Of a DNA stretch of 64,000 nt, positions 45,510-55,069 are shown piece after piece. Below the pieces are notes generated by a model that was not told where the DNA came from, did no database searches, and was given only the letters and a program-made list of their open reading frames with translations. A program made the position numbers and the translations under genes. Origin of the DNA: Bowmanella yangjiangensis (GTDB lineage: Bacteria; Pseudomonadota; Gammaproteobacteria; Enterobacterales; Alteromonadaceae); contig NZ_JAFKCS010000013.1 of NCBI RefSeq assembly GCF_017255015.1, positions 1 to 64,000 of the forward strand, in the 5' to 3' direction. Position 1 is the first letter of the stretch; each line of letters opens with the position of its first letter.

Positions 45510-45950
45510 TTAGCCTTTGTTTTCCAACAGACTGCTACCTATTTCAATCTTGCGAGGCTTTTTCGCCTCGGGGATAACACGCTCAAGATCAATGTGCAGC
45601 AGGCCATTTTTTAAATCGGCACCCAGCACTTTGACATGGTCACCAAGCTGGAACTTACGCTCAAAGTTACGCTCTGAAATTCCTTTATGCAGGAAATTAC
45701 GCGCTTCCTCTTTTTCCACTTTGTTGCCGGTAACATGTAAAGTGTTCTCTTCAACCTGGATTTCCAGTTCTGACTCAGCAAAGCCCGCTACCGCCATGGT
45801 GATGCGATACTTGTCCTCACCCAGCAATTCAATATTGTAGGGGGGATAAGAAGGCTGCTTTTCGTTACGGCTGGCGGCATCAATCATAGATGCAAGGTGG
45901 TCAAAACCGATGAAAGAACGATAAAGTGGAGACAGATCAATATTACGCAT
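45510..45950 (-). CDS. ibpA: Hsp20/IbpA-type small heat-shock protein
   Basis: 146-residue small heat-shock chaperone that holds unfolding proteins for DnaK/ClpB. N-terminus [19 protein letters not shown] matches IbpA; the alpha-crystallin domain spans about residues 35-125 with [19 protein letters not shown]. The C-terminal tail contains PRKIEI, an IxI-type contact motif. Two ATGs are available; 45950 is chosen because AGGA at 45958-45961 is 7 nt upstream, whereas 45956 is only one base from it. The leader forms a ROSE thermometer. Confidence 0.93.
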   Translation of the reverse strand: MRNIDLSPLYRSFIGFDHLASMIDAASRNEKQPSYPPYNIELLGEDKYRITMAVAGFAESELEIQVEENTLHVTGNKVEKEEARNFLHKGISERNFERKFQLGDHVKVLGADLKNGLLHIDLERVIPEAKKPRKIEIGSSLLENKG

Positions 45951-45953
45951 AGT

Positions 45954-46003
45954 CATATCCTCGTAAGCAATATGGGTTGTTGTAGCCCCGCAACGCGGCG
46001 GCT
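45954..46003 (-). promoter_or_regulatory. ROSE-like RNA thermometer of hsp20
   Basis: In the minus-strand transcript, CATATTGCT (45974-45966) pairs with AGGATATG (45961-45954), masking the AGGA ribosome site and the first ATG. The UUGCU facing AGGA with an unpaired G is the ROSE/ibpA hallmark, closed by a UACG loop. A second, more stable hairpin is at 45984-46003. Confidence 0.7.
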
Positions 46004-46041
46004 GATTTAATTTGTCGACCCCTCAGGCATCGACAATATCT

Positions 46042-46069
46042 ATATAGGGTTGGGCAAGTTGCTTTCAAT
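46042..46069 (-). promoter_or_regulatory. Sigma-32-like heat-shock promoter of hsp20
   Basis: On the minus strand ATTGAAA (46069-46063), 13 bp and CCCTATAT (46049-46042) match the RpoH consensus at most positions. It would give a leader of about 85 nt holding the ROSE element. Confidence 0.72.
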
Positions 46070-46117
46070 ACAAGATCTTGAGAAATTTCATAAAATACAT
46101 CTAAGTGATTGAATAAT

Positions 46118-46750
46118 ATGAGTAATAATTTTGAGAAAACAATTCCGGAAGAAGCGGATAGGATCCTGATGTACTGGTTCGGTGAGATTCGGGATGGAAT
46201 AGCCGAGTCGGGTAAGTCAGGTATCTGGTATGGCGCAGATCCCCAGACTGATGAGCATATCCGCAAGGCGTATGCCAGCCTGCTTGAACAGGCTTATCAG
46301 GGCAAACTGGATAACTGGCTGCAAACTGCCAAAGGAAGGTTGGCACAGATCCTGTTGTTTGACCAATTCAGTCGAAACATTCACCGTGGGACAGCTCAAG
46401 CCTTTGCCTATGATGAAAAGGCTCTGGGACTTTGCCTGGAGGGAATAACCCTTGGTCATGATCAGCAATTATCGCTAATAGAGCGGATATTCTTCTATCA
46501 TCCATTGGAACATGCAGAACAGCAGGATATACAGGCCTTGTCTGTGCAACAGTTTTTGCAGCTGACCTCGTTGTATACTGAGGGCGAGCAACTGCAATTG
46601 GCCTCAAATGCCCTGCGCTATGCCATAGAACACCGAGATATCATTGCCAGATTTGGGCGTTTTCCACATCGTAACCAGGTACTGGGGCGTGTCGCGAGTG
46701 AAGAAGAACAAAACTACCTGCAGCATGGTGGTAAACGCTTCGGCCAATAA
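46118..46750 (+). CDS. DUF924 family protein
   Basis: 210 residues, helical, with the family features WFGEIRDGI, GRLAQILLFDQFSRNIHRGT and FYHPLEHAEQQDIQ, and closing RFGRFPHRNQVLGR. The fold is TPR-like; biochemical function is unknown. The ATG at 46118 is preferred to the TTG at 46109. It is divergent from hsp20. Confidence 0.85.
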   Translation: MSNNFEKTIPEEADRILMYWFGEIRDGIAESGKSGIWYGADPQTDEHIRKAYASLLEQAYQGKLDNWLQTAKGRLAQILLFDQFSRNIHRGTAQAFAYDEKALGLCLEGITLGHDQQLSLIERIFFYHPLEHAEQQDIQALSVQQFLQLTSLYTEGEQLQLASNALRYAIEHRDIIARFGRFPHRNQVLGRVASEEEQNYLQHGGKRFGQ

Positions 46751-46868
46751 AAGTAAGATAGTGGTATTAAGCTGCTCTGTGTTAACAAAAATTTACCATG
46801 CAAGGCATTGAGCTTCTGCTTGTCTACAGGTAAATTGGCGCGTTTTTTATGGCGTGAATCGGTTGTTC

Positions 46869-48005
46869 ATGGATACCTTTGCTCAAATCCGTCCTTATCA
46901 GGACGATGAAGTTCAGACTGTGCTGCAGCGATTGTTCAACGATCCTGAATTGTTGGATGCTTTGGTGCGTTTTCGCTTTGCCAATTGGCCTAAGTGGTTG
47001 GGCAAGCCTTTGGCTGTGGCATTGCGCTGGCATTTGAAAAGGCGCTTTGGTGCTATTCGAACGGTACGTGATTTTCAGAAACAGCTGGAGCCTTTTATTC
47101 AGCGCATGATCGACACCAGTACGACTGGGCTGAGTATCCATGGTTTGGAGCAGCTCGACCTGACGCGTCCTTGTTTGTTTATCTCCAATCACAGAGATAT
47201 TGCGCTGGATCCAGCGTTTGTCTGTTGGGCGCTGCATTTAAAGGGGCAGGATACGGTGCGTATCGCTATTGGAGATAACCTGTTAACCAAGCCTTGGGTG
47301 TCAGATCTGATGCGTTTGAACAAGAGTTTTATCGTTAAACGTTCTGTACCAAGCAAAAGGGAAAAACTGCAGGCCAGTAAAGAACTCGCTGCCTATATCC
47401 AGCATTCCTTGCATGAAGAAAATGCGCATATCTGGCTGGCACAGCGGGAAGGCCGGGCCAAAGACGGCGTGGATAAGACCAACCCGGCGATTATTTCCAT
47501 GTTGATGCTCAATAAACCCAAAGAGCAGGAATTTTCTGAGTACCTGAGTCAACTACGTATCGTGCCTGTGGCTATTGGTTATGAATACGATCCCTGCGAT
47601 CTGGCAAAAGCCAAAGAATTGCATCAGCAAGCTATGACGGGACAGTATGAGAAGGAAGACCATGAAGATGTGGCCAGTATTTCTCGCGGCATTGTTGGTT
47701 ACAAAGGCAAAGTCGAAGTGTGCTTTGGGCAACCGATAAAGGGGCCGCAGTTTGATTCAGCCAAACAGGTTGCAGAAGAAATCGATAAGCAGATTCGCGC
47801 GCTTTATCCGACTTTGACCACCACCCATTTGGCGGCTGAAAAACTGGGCTTGGATACCAGTCACGAGAACGCCCATTTTAGTGCCAGTCAACTCAAGGTT
47901 GAGCGTGAGCGCTTTAACCAGCGTTTGGCTGATGTGCCAGAAGAAATCCGTCAGCGCATGCTGAGCATGTATGCGGCACCGCTCAATCCTGAACATGTTG
48001 ACTAA
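46869..48005 (+). CDS. PlsC-like 1-acyl-glycerol-phosphate acyltransferase family protein
   Basis: 378 residues with an acyltransferase domain at about 85-260. The catalytic motif is NHRDIALD (NHx4D) and the second block is WLAQREGRAKDG. N- and C-terminal extensions are longer than in PlsC itself, so the role may be in lipid remodelling rather than primary phosphatidate synthesis. No membrane helix is evident. ATG at 46869 is preferred to a GTG 15 bp earlier, but neither has a good ribosome site. Confidence 0.8.
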   Translation: MDTFAQIRPYQDDEVQTVLQRLFNDPELLDALVRFRFANWPKWLGKPLAVALRWHLKRRFGAIRTVRDFQKQLEPFIQRMIDTSTTGLSIHGLEQLDLTRPCLFISNHRDIALDPAFVCWALHLKGQDTVRIAIGDNLLTKPWVSDLMRLNKSFIVKRSVPSKREKLQASKELAAYIQHSLHEENAHIWLAQREGRAKDGVDKTNPAIISMLMLNKPKEQEFSEYLSQLRIVPVAIGYEYDPCDLAKAKELHQQAMTGQYEKEDHEDVASISRGIVGYKGKVEVCFGQPIKGPQFDSAKQVAEEIDKQIRALYPTLTTTHLAAEKLGLDTSHENAHFSASQLKVERERFNQRLADVPEEIRQRMLSMYAAPLNPEHVD

Positions 48006-48041
48006 GCCAGACCCGCAGTCGGCTTAGTCCAATATTCCTAG

Positions 48042-48701
48042 TTAGCGGGCAGGGTCGATTGCGCCGCCGATACTGGCATTGACCCTGAACCAGCCAGCGA
48101 TACTGTAGCGATCACGGTTGGCAGCTAGCACTTCGTGAGGGAAACGCTCACTTAAGAAGATCACCATCTGGCCAAACAGTGGGGTTAGTTTAAGAAAAGG
48201 GGCTTTTTGCTTTTTCTCATACATCAGCAGCTCACCACCGTCTTCGGTAGTCCAACCAGGGTTGAGATATAAAACCGTACTGAGTACACGGTTTGTGCGC
48301 CCTTTAAAGGCATCCAGATGCTTTTTATAGAAATCCCCTGGGCCATAGTGTGCAAAGTGACACTCATAGTCGAACAAGCCCATAAACAAGCGACGATTTA
48401 ATCCCAGGCGCAGTTGCTCCATTACCATCAGGAACTCTTGCTGTGCTTCGGTCTGACCGGTTAACCAGCGAATTTCATCTGTGCGCACAAACTGGTTTTG
48501 CTGTTGTTGCTGCTCTCGGCCTATGCCTGCCGGTTGGAAATGTTGTCGACCATATTCGGACACCTCTAACAGCAAGGATTCGGTGATATGCGGGGGCAGC
48601 AGTTCAGGCATTACCATGTAGCCTTTCTCGGCCAGATTGTCAGCGAGATTGTCCAGGCTGTGCTGACTAAGTTCCGTCGGTAATTGAATAAGGGCGCTCA
48701 A
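48042..48701 (-). CDS. 2-oxoglutarate/Fe(II) oxygenase of the prolyl-4-hydroxylase type
   Basis: 219 residues. The iron-binding HxD is in KKHLDAFKG, the distal His in RFPHEVLAA and the 2-oxoglutarate-binding Arg in RYSIAGWFR. A Gln run (REQQQQQNQ) lies near residue 63. The family hydroxylates proteins (for example EF-Tu or ribosomal proteins) or small molecules; the substrate is unknown. Confidence 0.82.
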   Translation of the reverse strand: MSALIQLPTELSQHSLDNLADNLAEKGYMVMPELLPPHITESLLLEVSEYGRQHFQPAGIGREQQQQQNQFVRTDEIRWLTGQTEAQQEFLMVMEQLRLGLNRRLFMGLFDYECHFAHYGPGDFYKKHLDAFKGRTNRVLSTVLYLNPGWTTEDGGELLMYEKKQKAPFLKLTPLFGQMVIFLSERFPHEVLAANRDRYSIAGWFRVNASIGGAIDPAR

Positions 48702-48797
48702 GGGGATCTCGGCACAAACTAAAATTGGCGCTTTTTACTCCGTTTTCGTCGGCTTGTCATCTGTTTTTGCTTGGGAGAGGGCGGGGCAGAAAAGATG

Positions 48798-48817
48798 AGG
48801 CAGACCGGGGTCTGCCT
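48798..48817 (-). terminator. Terminator-like hairpin after yceI
   Basis: AGGCAGACC pairs with GGTCTGCCT, followed on the minus strand by CATCTTTT. It lies shortly downstream of the yceI stop. Confidence 0.5.
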
Positions 48818-48839
48818 TAATTTACTAGCTACTAGCGAA

Positions 48840-49415
48840 TTACTTACGAATGCCTTCTACATGCAATTCCAGCTCTACGGTGTCGGCTAGGTCGCCGAGC
48901 TTATGTTCAATACCGAATTCGCGCATGCTGATGGTGGTTGAACCTTCGAAACCCACGCGGTAGCCGCCCCAGGGATCTTTGCCTTCGCCGACTTTTTCCA
49001 CGTCGATAACTACTGGCTTGGTCACGCCGTGCAGCGTCAGGTTACCGTGGATATTCAACTCATTGTCATCATCCTTTACCACCTTAGTGCTGACAAACCT
49101 GGCGGTAGGGAACTTGCTGACATTCAGGAAGTCACCACTGCGAATATGTTTATCACGTTCAGCATGGTTGGAATCTATGCTGGTGGTGTCGATGTTTACT
49201 TCAATGGTTGAGGCTGTTGGGTTTTCAGCATCGTAGCTGAACTGGCCATCAAACTTGTTGAAACGTCCAGTCAGCCAGGAAAAGCCAATGTGCTTTACCT
49301 TAAAATTTACCGAGGCGTGCGCGCCTTTGGTGTCGATGGCATAGTCGGCGGCGTGAGCTAAAGGGGCCGTGCCCATCAGTGCCAACAGACTGGCTGCAAG
49401 TAGTTGTTTCTTCAT
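48840..49415 (-). CDS. yceI: YceI-family periplasmic lipid-binding protein
   Basis: 191 residues with a Sec signal (MKKQLLAASLLALMG..AHA/AD) and the YceI lipocalin-like domain (VNFKVKHIGFSWLTGRFNKFDG, FGIEHKLGDLADTVELELH). Members bind polyisoprenoids; the natural role is unclear. The ATG at 49415 has AAGGAG upstream. It lies 17 bp after cytochrome b561, the classic yceI-yceJ pair. Confidence 0.92.
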   Translation of the reverse strand: MKKQLLAASLLALMGTAPLAHAADYAIDTKGAHASVNFKVKHIGFSWLTGRFNKFDGQFSYDAENPTASTIEVNIDTTSIDSNHAERDKHIRSGDFLNVSKFPTARFVSTKVVKDDDNELNIHGNLTLHGVTKPVVIDVEKVGEGKDPWGGYRVGFEGSTTISMREFGIEHKLGDLADTVELELHVEGIRK

Positions 49416-49432
49416 AAAAGGTAATCTCCTTA

Positions 49433-49966
49433 TCAAGGTTTAAGCATTCGGGTTAAGGTGTTGTCTTTATCAATAACGTGGTGTTTGATGGCTGCCAGGG
49501 CATGCAGTACCACTAGACCTATCAAACTCCATGCCAGCCACTCGTGAACTTCACCTGCCAGATCTTCCTGATTTTCTATCCATTCACCTAAGCCGGGTAC
49601 AGTGAACCAGTTAAATACATCAATACCACGTGAGTCGGCGGTGGAAATCAGGTAGCCGCTGGTAAAAATGGCCAGTAGCAATATATACATCAGCACATGA
49701 GTGAAATGGGATAGATTCACTTCCCATGGTTTCCCAAGCGTCTCAGGGCGTGGTTTCTTGAAGCGCCACAACAGTCGCAATAAGGTTGTTAAGGCCAGCA
49801 GTATTCCAATACTTTTGTGTAGGTGCGGGGCCTCTCTATACCACTCACTGTAGTAATCCAGGTCTACCATCCACCAACCCAGCGCAAACAAGCCAATCAC
49901 TGCCAATGCACTGAGCCAGTGTAAAACGATGCTGGTCCACCCCCAGCTGGTTTCGGAATTACGCAA
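49433..49966 (-). CDS. Cytochrome b561 (YceJ/CybB type)
   Basis: 177-residue inner-membrane diheme cytochrome with four helices; heme-ligand histidines are in SIVLHWLSA, HLHKSIG, HFTHVLMY and VVLHALAAIKHH. Such proteins oxidise quinol, for example passing electrons to superoxide. Start is TTG at 49966 with an exceptionally strong AAGGAGG only four bases upstream; no better start exists. Confidence 0.9.
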   Translation of the reverse strand: MRNSETSWGWTSIVLHWLSALAVIGLFALGWWMVDLDYYSEWYREAPHLHKSIGILLALTTLLRLLWRFKKPRPETLGKPWEVNLSHFTHVLMYILLLAIFTSGYLISTADSRGIDVFNWFTVPGLGEWIENQEDLAGEVHEWLAWSLIGLVVLHALAAIKHHVIDKDNTLTRMLKP

Positions 49967-50073
49967 ATTACCTCCTTATATTCGATAGCAATAGCTTACG
50001 GCTTGTATATGAAAATTAATATGCCTGAATATCGAGGAATTATATCGATAAAATCGAATGGATAGGTAGGAAG

Positions 50074-50091
50074 GCCGGAGATTACTCCGGC
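50074..50091 (-). terminator. Hairpin at the end of the his operon
   Basis: GCCGGAG and CTCCGGC flank a 4-nt loop; the hisIE stop codon sits in the loop. Only CTTCC follows on the minus strand, so termination would be weak. Confidence 0.4.
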
Positions 50092-50708
50092 TTTTGGTGA
50101 CGGGTCTGCAGTACCTGAATAACATCCTGAAGGCTAATATTACTGGCCTGCAGCAGAACCAGCAGATGGTAAAGGAGATCGGCACTTTCATTTTTCAACT
50201 CTTCCAGATCGCCAACCGTGGCAGCCAGGGCTGTTTCTACCCCTTCCTCACCGACTTTTTGGGCGATCCGTTTGATCCCTTTGGCATAAAGACTGGCAGT
50301 GTAACTGCTGTCTGGTGCAGCCGATTTACGCAGCGCTAAAAGCTGTTCAAGTTCAGCAACAAAGGTCAGGCTAGGGGTAGCACCCTGATGCCAGCAGCTT
50401 GGGTCGCCGGTATGGCAGGTTGGGCCGTTAGGCAGGGCCAGGGCGATCAGGGCATCCTGGTCACAATCACAGCTCAATTCCACTAAATCCAGTGTATGGC
50501 CTGAACTTTCACCCTTGGTCCACAACCTTTGTTTGGAGCGGCTGAAAAAGGTGACATGACCGGTATCCAGACTTTTTTGCAGGGCTGCACGATCCATATA
50601 GCCCTGCATCTGAATTTTGCCCGAGATGGCATGCTGCACCACAACCGGCAACATGCCGTCCATCTTGTCCCAGGCCAGCGCGTCTATATTGTCTTGGTTG
50701 ATAATCAT
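50082..50708 (-). CDS. hisI: HisIE, phosphoribosyl-AMP cyclohydrolase/phosphoribosyl-ATP pyrophosphohydrolase
   Basis: 208-residue bifunctional enzyme for histidine steps 2 and 3. HisI domain at the N-terminus with the zinc cysteines ([23 protein letters not shown]) and HisE domain at the C-terminus ([24 protein letters not shown]). Last gene of the leftward his operon, 43 bp after hisF. Confidence 0.97.
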   Translation of the reverse strand: MIINQDNIDALAWDKMDGMLPVVVQHAISGKIQMQGYMDRAALQKSLDTGHVTFFSRSKQRLWTKGESSGHTLDLVELSCDCDQDALIALALPNGPTCHTGDPSCWHQGATPSLTFVAELEQLLALRKSAAPDSSYTASLYAKGIKRIAQKVGEEGVETALAATVGDLEELKNESADLLYHLLVLLQASNISLQDVIQVLQTRHQKPE

Positions 50709-50751
50709 AATTGTCTCATTATTTTTTAGCTACGAAGCTCGATCCTCGCTA

Positions 50752-51525
50752 CTAACTCCTCATAGGGATTTGTTGGGCACGCAGATACTGTTTTAATTCG
50801 GGGATAGCGATGATGCCTTTGTGAAAAACCGAGGCGGCCAGCGCACCGTCCACATCTGCCTGTTCAAACACCGCCTTGAAGTGCTCCATGGTTCCCGCGC
50901 CGCCTGAGGCGATCAGCGGCACCTGACAGCCAGCACGAATCGCGGATAACTGGGCAATGTCATAGCCCTGACGCACCCCGTCCTGATTCATGCAGTTGAG
51001 TACAATTTCACCGGCGCCTCGCTGCTGCACTTCCTTTACCCAGTCAGCGGTTTGCCAGCCGGTGGTCAGAGTGCGTTTCTCGTCGCCGGTAAACTGTTTG
51101 ACCTGGTAGGTATTGGAGGACTGGTCAAAATAGCTGTCGATACCAATAACCACGCATTGCTGGCCAAATTGGTCATGTAGCTTTGTGATCAGGGTGGGAT
51201 CGGCCAGCGCCGGAGAGTTGATGGAAACCTTATCGGCGCCCATTTCCAGTACCTTGCCAGCTTCTTCTACCGATTTAATCCCGCCAGCAACACAAAATGG
51301 GATGTTAATGACTTCGGCAATCCGGCTTACCCAGCTTTTGTCCACCACCCGAGCATCACTGGAAGCGGTGATATCGTAGAATACCAATTCGTCAGCGCCT
51401 GCCAAAGCATATTGCTCAGCCAGCGGCACAATATCACCGACAATTTCATGGTTACGAAATTGCACGCCTTTAACCACTTTGCCGTCTTTTACATCCAAAC
51501 AGGGAATAATACGTCTGGCCAGCAT
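50752..51525 (-). CDS. hisF: HisF, imidazole glycerol phosphate synthase cyclase subunit
   Basis: 257-residue TIM barrel acting with HisH to make IGP and AICAR. Catalytic Asp residues are in [14 protein letters not shown] and VIGIDSYF. The ATG at 51525 overlaps the hisA stop by one base and matches the E. coli N-terminus; a start at 51540 inside hisA is rejected. Confidence 0.97.
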   Translation of the reverse strand: MLARRIIPCLDVKDGKVVKGVQFRNHEIVGDIVPLAEQYALAGADELVFYDITASSDARVVDKSWVSRIAEVINIPFCVAGGIKSVEEAGKVLEMGADKVSINSPALADPTLITKLHDQFGQQCVVIGIDSYFDQSSNTYQVKQFTGDEKRTLTTGWQTADWVKEVQQRGAGEIVLNCMNQDGVRQGYDIAQLSAIRAGCQVPLIASGGAGTMEHFKAVFEQADVDGALAASVFHKGIIAIPELKQYLRAQQIPMRS

Positions 51526-52262
51526 CAGTTTTGCTCCCATAATGCAATGGCTTCAGCCAGTCCAAATTTGCCTTCCAGCAGAGCGCGGCCCAAGATCACT
51601 GAGTCGACCTGGGTGCCTTTAAGTGCCTGAATATGCTCAAGGTTGCCAATCCCGCCGGATGCTTGCCAGATAATTTGCGGGAAGGCGGCTTTCATTTCCT
51701 GATACAAGGCCTGATTGGGGCCTTGCAGAGTGCCGTCGCAGGCAATATCGGTACAAAGTACGTGTTTGGCACCGGCCTCTAAAAAACCATCCAGCAAGGG
51801 GGCCAGCTCCACACCGCTGTCCTGTTGCCAGCCGTGCGTGGCAATGCACTTCTTGCCCTGAGTATCAATATTGATGTCCAGGGCCAACACTATGGCATCG
51901 CTACCGTATTCACGCAGCCAGCCCTTTACGAGCTCCGGCTGTTTGGCCGCCAGTGAGCCAATTACCACGCGCTCAATTCCGGTACTGAGCAAGTCCTTCA
52001 CATCCTGCTCGCTGCGAATACCGCCGCCGGCCTGAAACTTCATTAGTTTGCTGTCAGCCAATTCGCGGATAAGGCCAAGTTGGCGTTTGGCCGGGTCTTT
52101 GGCGCCGGTCAGATCAACAATATGCAGCCAGCTTGCGCCAGCATCGGCATAGGCTTTAGCTACATCCAGTGGCTTTTGGGTGTAACGGGTTTTTTGTTGG
52201 TAATCGCCCTGATAAAGGCGTACCACTTCACCATCAATAAGGTCTATGGCTGGAATTATCAT
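51525..52262 (-). CDS. hisA: HisA, ProFAR isomerase
   Basis: 245-residue TIM barrel that opens the ribose ring of ProFAR to PRFAR. N-terminal catalytic Asp in [19 protein letters not shown] and second Asp in [14 protein letters not shown]. It lies 67 bp after hisH, the widest gap in this part of the operon. Confidence 0.97.
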   Translation of the reverse strand: MIIPAIDLIDGEVVRLYQGDYQQKTRYTQKPLDVAKAYADAGASWLHIVDLTGAKDPAKRQLGLIRELADSKLMKFQAGGGIRSEQDVKDLLSTGIERVVIGSLAAKQPELVKGWLREYGSDAIVLALDINIDTQGKKCIATHGWQQDSGVELAPLLDGFLEAGAKHVLCTDIACDGTLQGPNQALYQEMKAAFPQIIWQASGGIGNLEHIQALKGTQVDSVILGRALLEGKFGLAEAIALWEQN

Positions 52263-52329
52263 GTTTTCTCTCGTCTTGTTCGGGCCAATGCCCGACTGAC
52301 CAAAGGCGTTGCCAGCGGTCGAGTCTGGA

Positions 52330-52920
52330 TCAGCACTGGCTGATAAAATTGTTCAACAAACGGCTGCCTGCCTCGCCGGAGCGCTCAGGGTGGAATTGCA
52401 CACCCATAAAATTGCCCTGGCCAATACTGGCACTGAATGGCATGCCGTATTCGCAGCGCGCCAGGGTGTAATCACATACCGATACGGCAAAACTGTGCAC
52501 AAAATAGAAATAGCTGCCATCGGCGATGCCATCAAATAGCGGGCTGTCTGGATTGGGTGTGATGGTATTCCAACCCATATGAGGTAAACGTAGGTTGCCG
52601 ACCTGCATGCGTTTAACTTCACTGGCAATCATGCCAAGGCAAGCCACATGACCCTCTTCAGACTGACGGGTCATTAGCTGCATGCCCAGGCAAATGCCCA
52701 GTGTTGGCTGGGTAAGTTCTCTGACCACAGTGATCAGTCCTTTGGCTTCAATTTTTTGCATGGCAGCAGGGGCAGAGCCCACGCCGGGCAGAATAACTTT
52801 GTCGGCATTTTTAATAACCTCGGGGTCATCGGAGACCGTCACCGGACACCCGAGTCGCTCAACGGCAAAGCGTACCGAGGCAATATTGGCGCAGCCGGTA
52901 TCTACAATCACGAGTTCCAC
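52330..52920 (-). CDS. hisH: HisH, imidazole glycerol phosphate synthase glutaminase subunit
   Basis: 196-residue class I amidotransferase that supplies ammonia to HisF. Nucleophile Cys in LGICLGMQL and catalytic His-Pro-Glu in GVQFHPERSG. The start is GTG at 52920, sharing one base with the hisB stop. Confidence 0.97.
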   Translation of the reverse strand: MELVIVDTGCANIASVRFAVERLGCPVTVSDDPEVIKNADKVILPGVGSAPAAMQKIEAKGLITVVRELTQPTLGICLGMQLMTRQSEEGHVACLGMIASEVKRMQVGNLRLPHMGWNTITPNPDSPLFDGIADGSYFYFVHSFAVSVCDYTLARCEYGMPFSASIGQGNFMGVQFHPERSGEAGSRLLNNFISQC

Positions 52921-53990
52921 TAGAGCGCCCCCTTGCTGCTCGGCAGTACATCACCTTGTTTAGTGATGGCCTGGCGCAAGGCCCGGCCGAATACCTTAAA
53001 CAGACTTTCTACCTGATGGTGGGCATTGCCTTCGGTGGTGGAAAGGTGCAGAGAGACCCCCATAGAGTCGGCCAAGGAGCGGAAAAAGTGCGATACCATC
53101 TGTGTCGACATTTCACCAACCCGTTCCTGGCTAAACTCAGCATCGAACTTTAAATAAGGACGGGCCGAAATATCTAACACACACTCGGCGCGGCATTCAT
53201 CCATCGGCAGGGCAAAGCCAAAGCGACCTATACCGCGTTTATCACCTAGTGCTTTACGCAGCGCATCACCCAGAGCTAAGGCGGTGTCTTCCACTGAGTG
53301 GTGGTCGTCAATATGCAGATCGCCGTTTACCTCAACCTGCATGGTAAAACCGCCGTGGGTGGCAATTTGATCCAGCATATGGTCAAAAAAGCCAAGGCCA
53401 GTGCTTATTTGCGATTTGGCCTGATTGTCCAGGTCCACCTTAATACGGATATTGGTTTCCGAGGTGGTACGAATAACCTCGGCGATGCGGCCCTGACCTT
53501 TTAATTGTTTCTCAATGGCCAGCCAGTTGTTGTCCTGCCTGTCATAGCGAATACCGACAATTCCCATATTGTCTGCCAGTTGGATATCGGTGGGGCGATC
53601 ACCAATCACATAGGAACGGGTGAAATCGATTTTGCCTTGTTGCAGATAGTCTTTAACCAGCCCCAGCTTGGGTTTGCGGCAACTGCAATTGTCTGCATCA
53701 AAGTGCGGGCAAATTAACACGTCGTCAAAGGTCACTCCCTGACTGGCGAACAGTTCCATCATTTTATTGTGCGGCGCATCAAAGTCCGCCTGCGGGAAAC
53801 TGTCGGTGCCAAGGCCGTCCTGGTTACTGACGATAACCAGCTTAAATCCTGCTTGCTGCAGACGGGTTAAGACTGGAATCACCATAGGTTCAAAGACCAG
53901 TTTTTCCAGACTGTCTAACTGTTTATCAATGGCCGGTTCTTCTACCAGTGTACCGTCGCGGTCGATAAATAAAATAGCTTGCTGGCTCAT
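52920..53990 (-). CDS. hisB: HisB, bifunctional histidinol phosphatase/IGP dehydratase
   Basis: 356 residues. N-terminal HAD phosphatase ([12 protein letters not shown]; zinc site [15 protein letters not shown]) fused to IGP dehydratase with manganese-binding motifs [24 protein letters not shown] and [10 protein letters not shown]. The fusion is typical of gammaproteobacteria. Its start overlaps the hisC stop. Confidence 0.98.
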   Translation of the reverse strand: MSQQAILFIDRDGTLVEEPAIDKQLDSLEKLVFEPMVIPVLTRLQQAGFKLVIVSNQDGLGTDSFPQADFDAPHNKMMELFASQGVTFDDVLICPHFDADNCSCRKPKLGLVKDYLQQGKIDFTRSYVIGDRPTDIQLADNMGIVGIRYDRQDNNWLAIEKQLKGQGRIAEVIRTTSETNIRIKVDLDNQAKSQISTGLGFFDHMLDQIATHGGFTMQVEVNGDLHIDDHHSVEDTALALGDALRKALGDKRGIGRFGFALPMDECRAECVLDISARPYLKFDAEFSQERVGEMSTQMVSHFFRSLADSMGVSLHLSTTEGNAHHQVESLFKVFGRALRQAITKQGDVLPSSKGAL

Positions 53991-55069
53991 ATGGCCTTCT
54001 CCTCAAAAAAGCGTTGCATGGCGGCCACGAGCCGCTGATTTTGTTCTTCTGTGCCGATACTGATACGCAGGCAGTTTTCCAACCCTAGTTGCTTGGACTG
54101 ATCGCGGATCAAAATACCCTGAGCGACCAGATCATCCATCAGCCCTTGTTTATATTGGCTGCGCAGTAAAATAAAGTTGGCCTGGCAGTCGCCAACCCGG
54201 ACAAAGTCGCCTAGGGGTTGCAACTGATCTTGCAACCGTTGTCTTAGCACATTCAGGACTTCGACTTTCTCCTGCATCCATGCCAGTCCTTGTGGTGACA
54301 GGGCCTGGGCGGCAATCTGGGCGACAGGCTCAGCCAAAGGATAGGGCGCGATGGCTTTGAGTAGCACCTGAATAATCGCAGGGGAGGCTAGGGTGAAGCC
54401 GCAGCGAATGCCCGCCAGACCAAAGGCCTTGGATAAGGTGCGCAGTACCACCAGATTCGGGTAATTGGCTAACTGCCCAGCCCAGCCCTGGCCTTGCGCA
54501 AACTCAATATAGGCTTCGTCCACGGCGACCAGGGCAGAACCTGCAAAAAGCGCCAGCGCCTGCTCGATTTGTTCAGGCGCGACCTGCGTACCGGTAGGGT
54601 TATTCGGCGAACAGATAAATACCACTTTGACCTTACCGACAAATTCGGCCATGGCATCCAGGTTGAGGCTAAAATCCGCATTAAGGGGGGCTTTATTTAC
54701 CTTAACGTTAAAGGTCTCGGCGCTGATGGCATACATGCCATAAGTGGGTGGACAGATAAGAATACTGTCCTGTCCGGCATCACAGAAGGCCCGAATTAAT
54801 AGTTCGATACCTTCATCCGCACCGCGACTGACCAGAACCTGTTCGGGTGTGACACCAGCGTAAGCAGCATAGGCTTGTATAACGGCTTTAGGCTGGCAGT
54901 CCGGATAGCGGTTTAGTTTGCGACTGTCCAGGTTGTACTCGCCGACAAAGGGCGATTCGTTTGCATTTAACCAGTCTTGTCCGCCTGAGAATAAGCGTCG
55001 CGCCGACTCATACGGCTTCAGATCTCTAAGGTGTTTTGCTTGTAAAGCGTCAATCAGGCTATCGGTCAT
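53987..55069 (-). CDS. hisC: HisC, histidinol-phosphate aminotransferase
   Basis: 360-residue class II PLP aminotransferase. PLP lysine in [22 protein letters not shown] motif in [14 protein letters not shown]. Overlaps hisD by ATGA. Confidence 0.97.
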   Translation of the reverse strand: MTDSLIDALQAKHLRDLKPYESARRLFSGGQDWLNANESPFVGEYNLDSRKLNRYPDCQPKAVIQAYAAYAGVTPEQVLVSRGADEGIELLIRAFCDAGQDSILICPPTYGMYAISAETFNVKVNKAPLNADFSLNLDAMAEFVGKVKVVFICSPNNPTGTQVAPEQIEQALALFAGSALVAVDEAYIEFAQGQGWAGQLANYPNLVVLRTLSKAFGLAGIRCGFTLASPAIIQVLLKAIAPYPLAEPVAQIAAQALSPQGLAWMQEKVEVLNVLRQRLQDQLQPLGDFVRVGDCQANFILLRSQYKQGLMDDLVAQGILIRDQSKQLGLENCLRISIGTEEQNQRLVAAMQRFFEEKAI

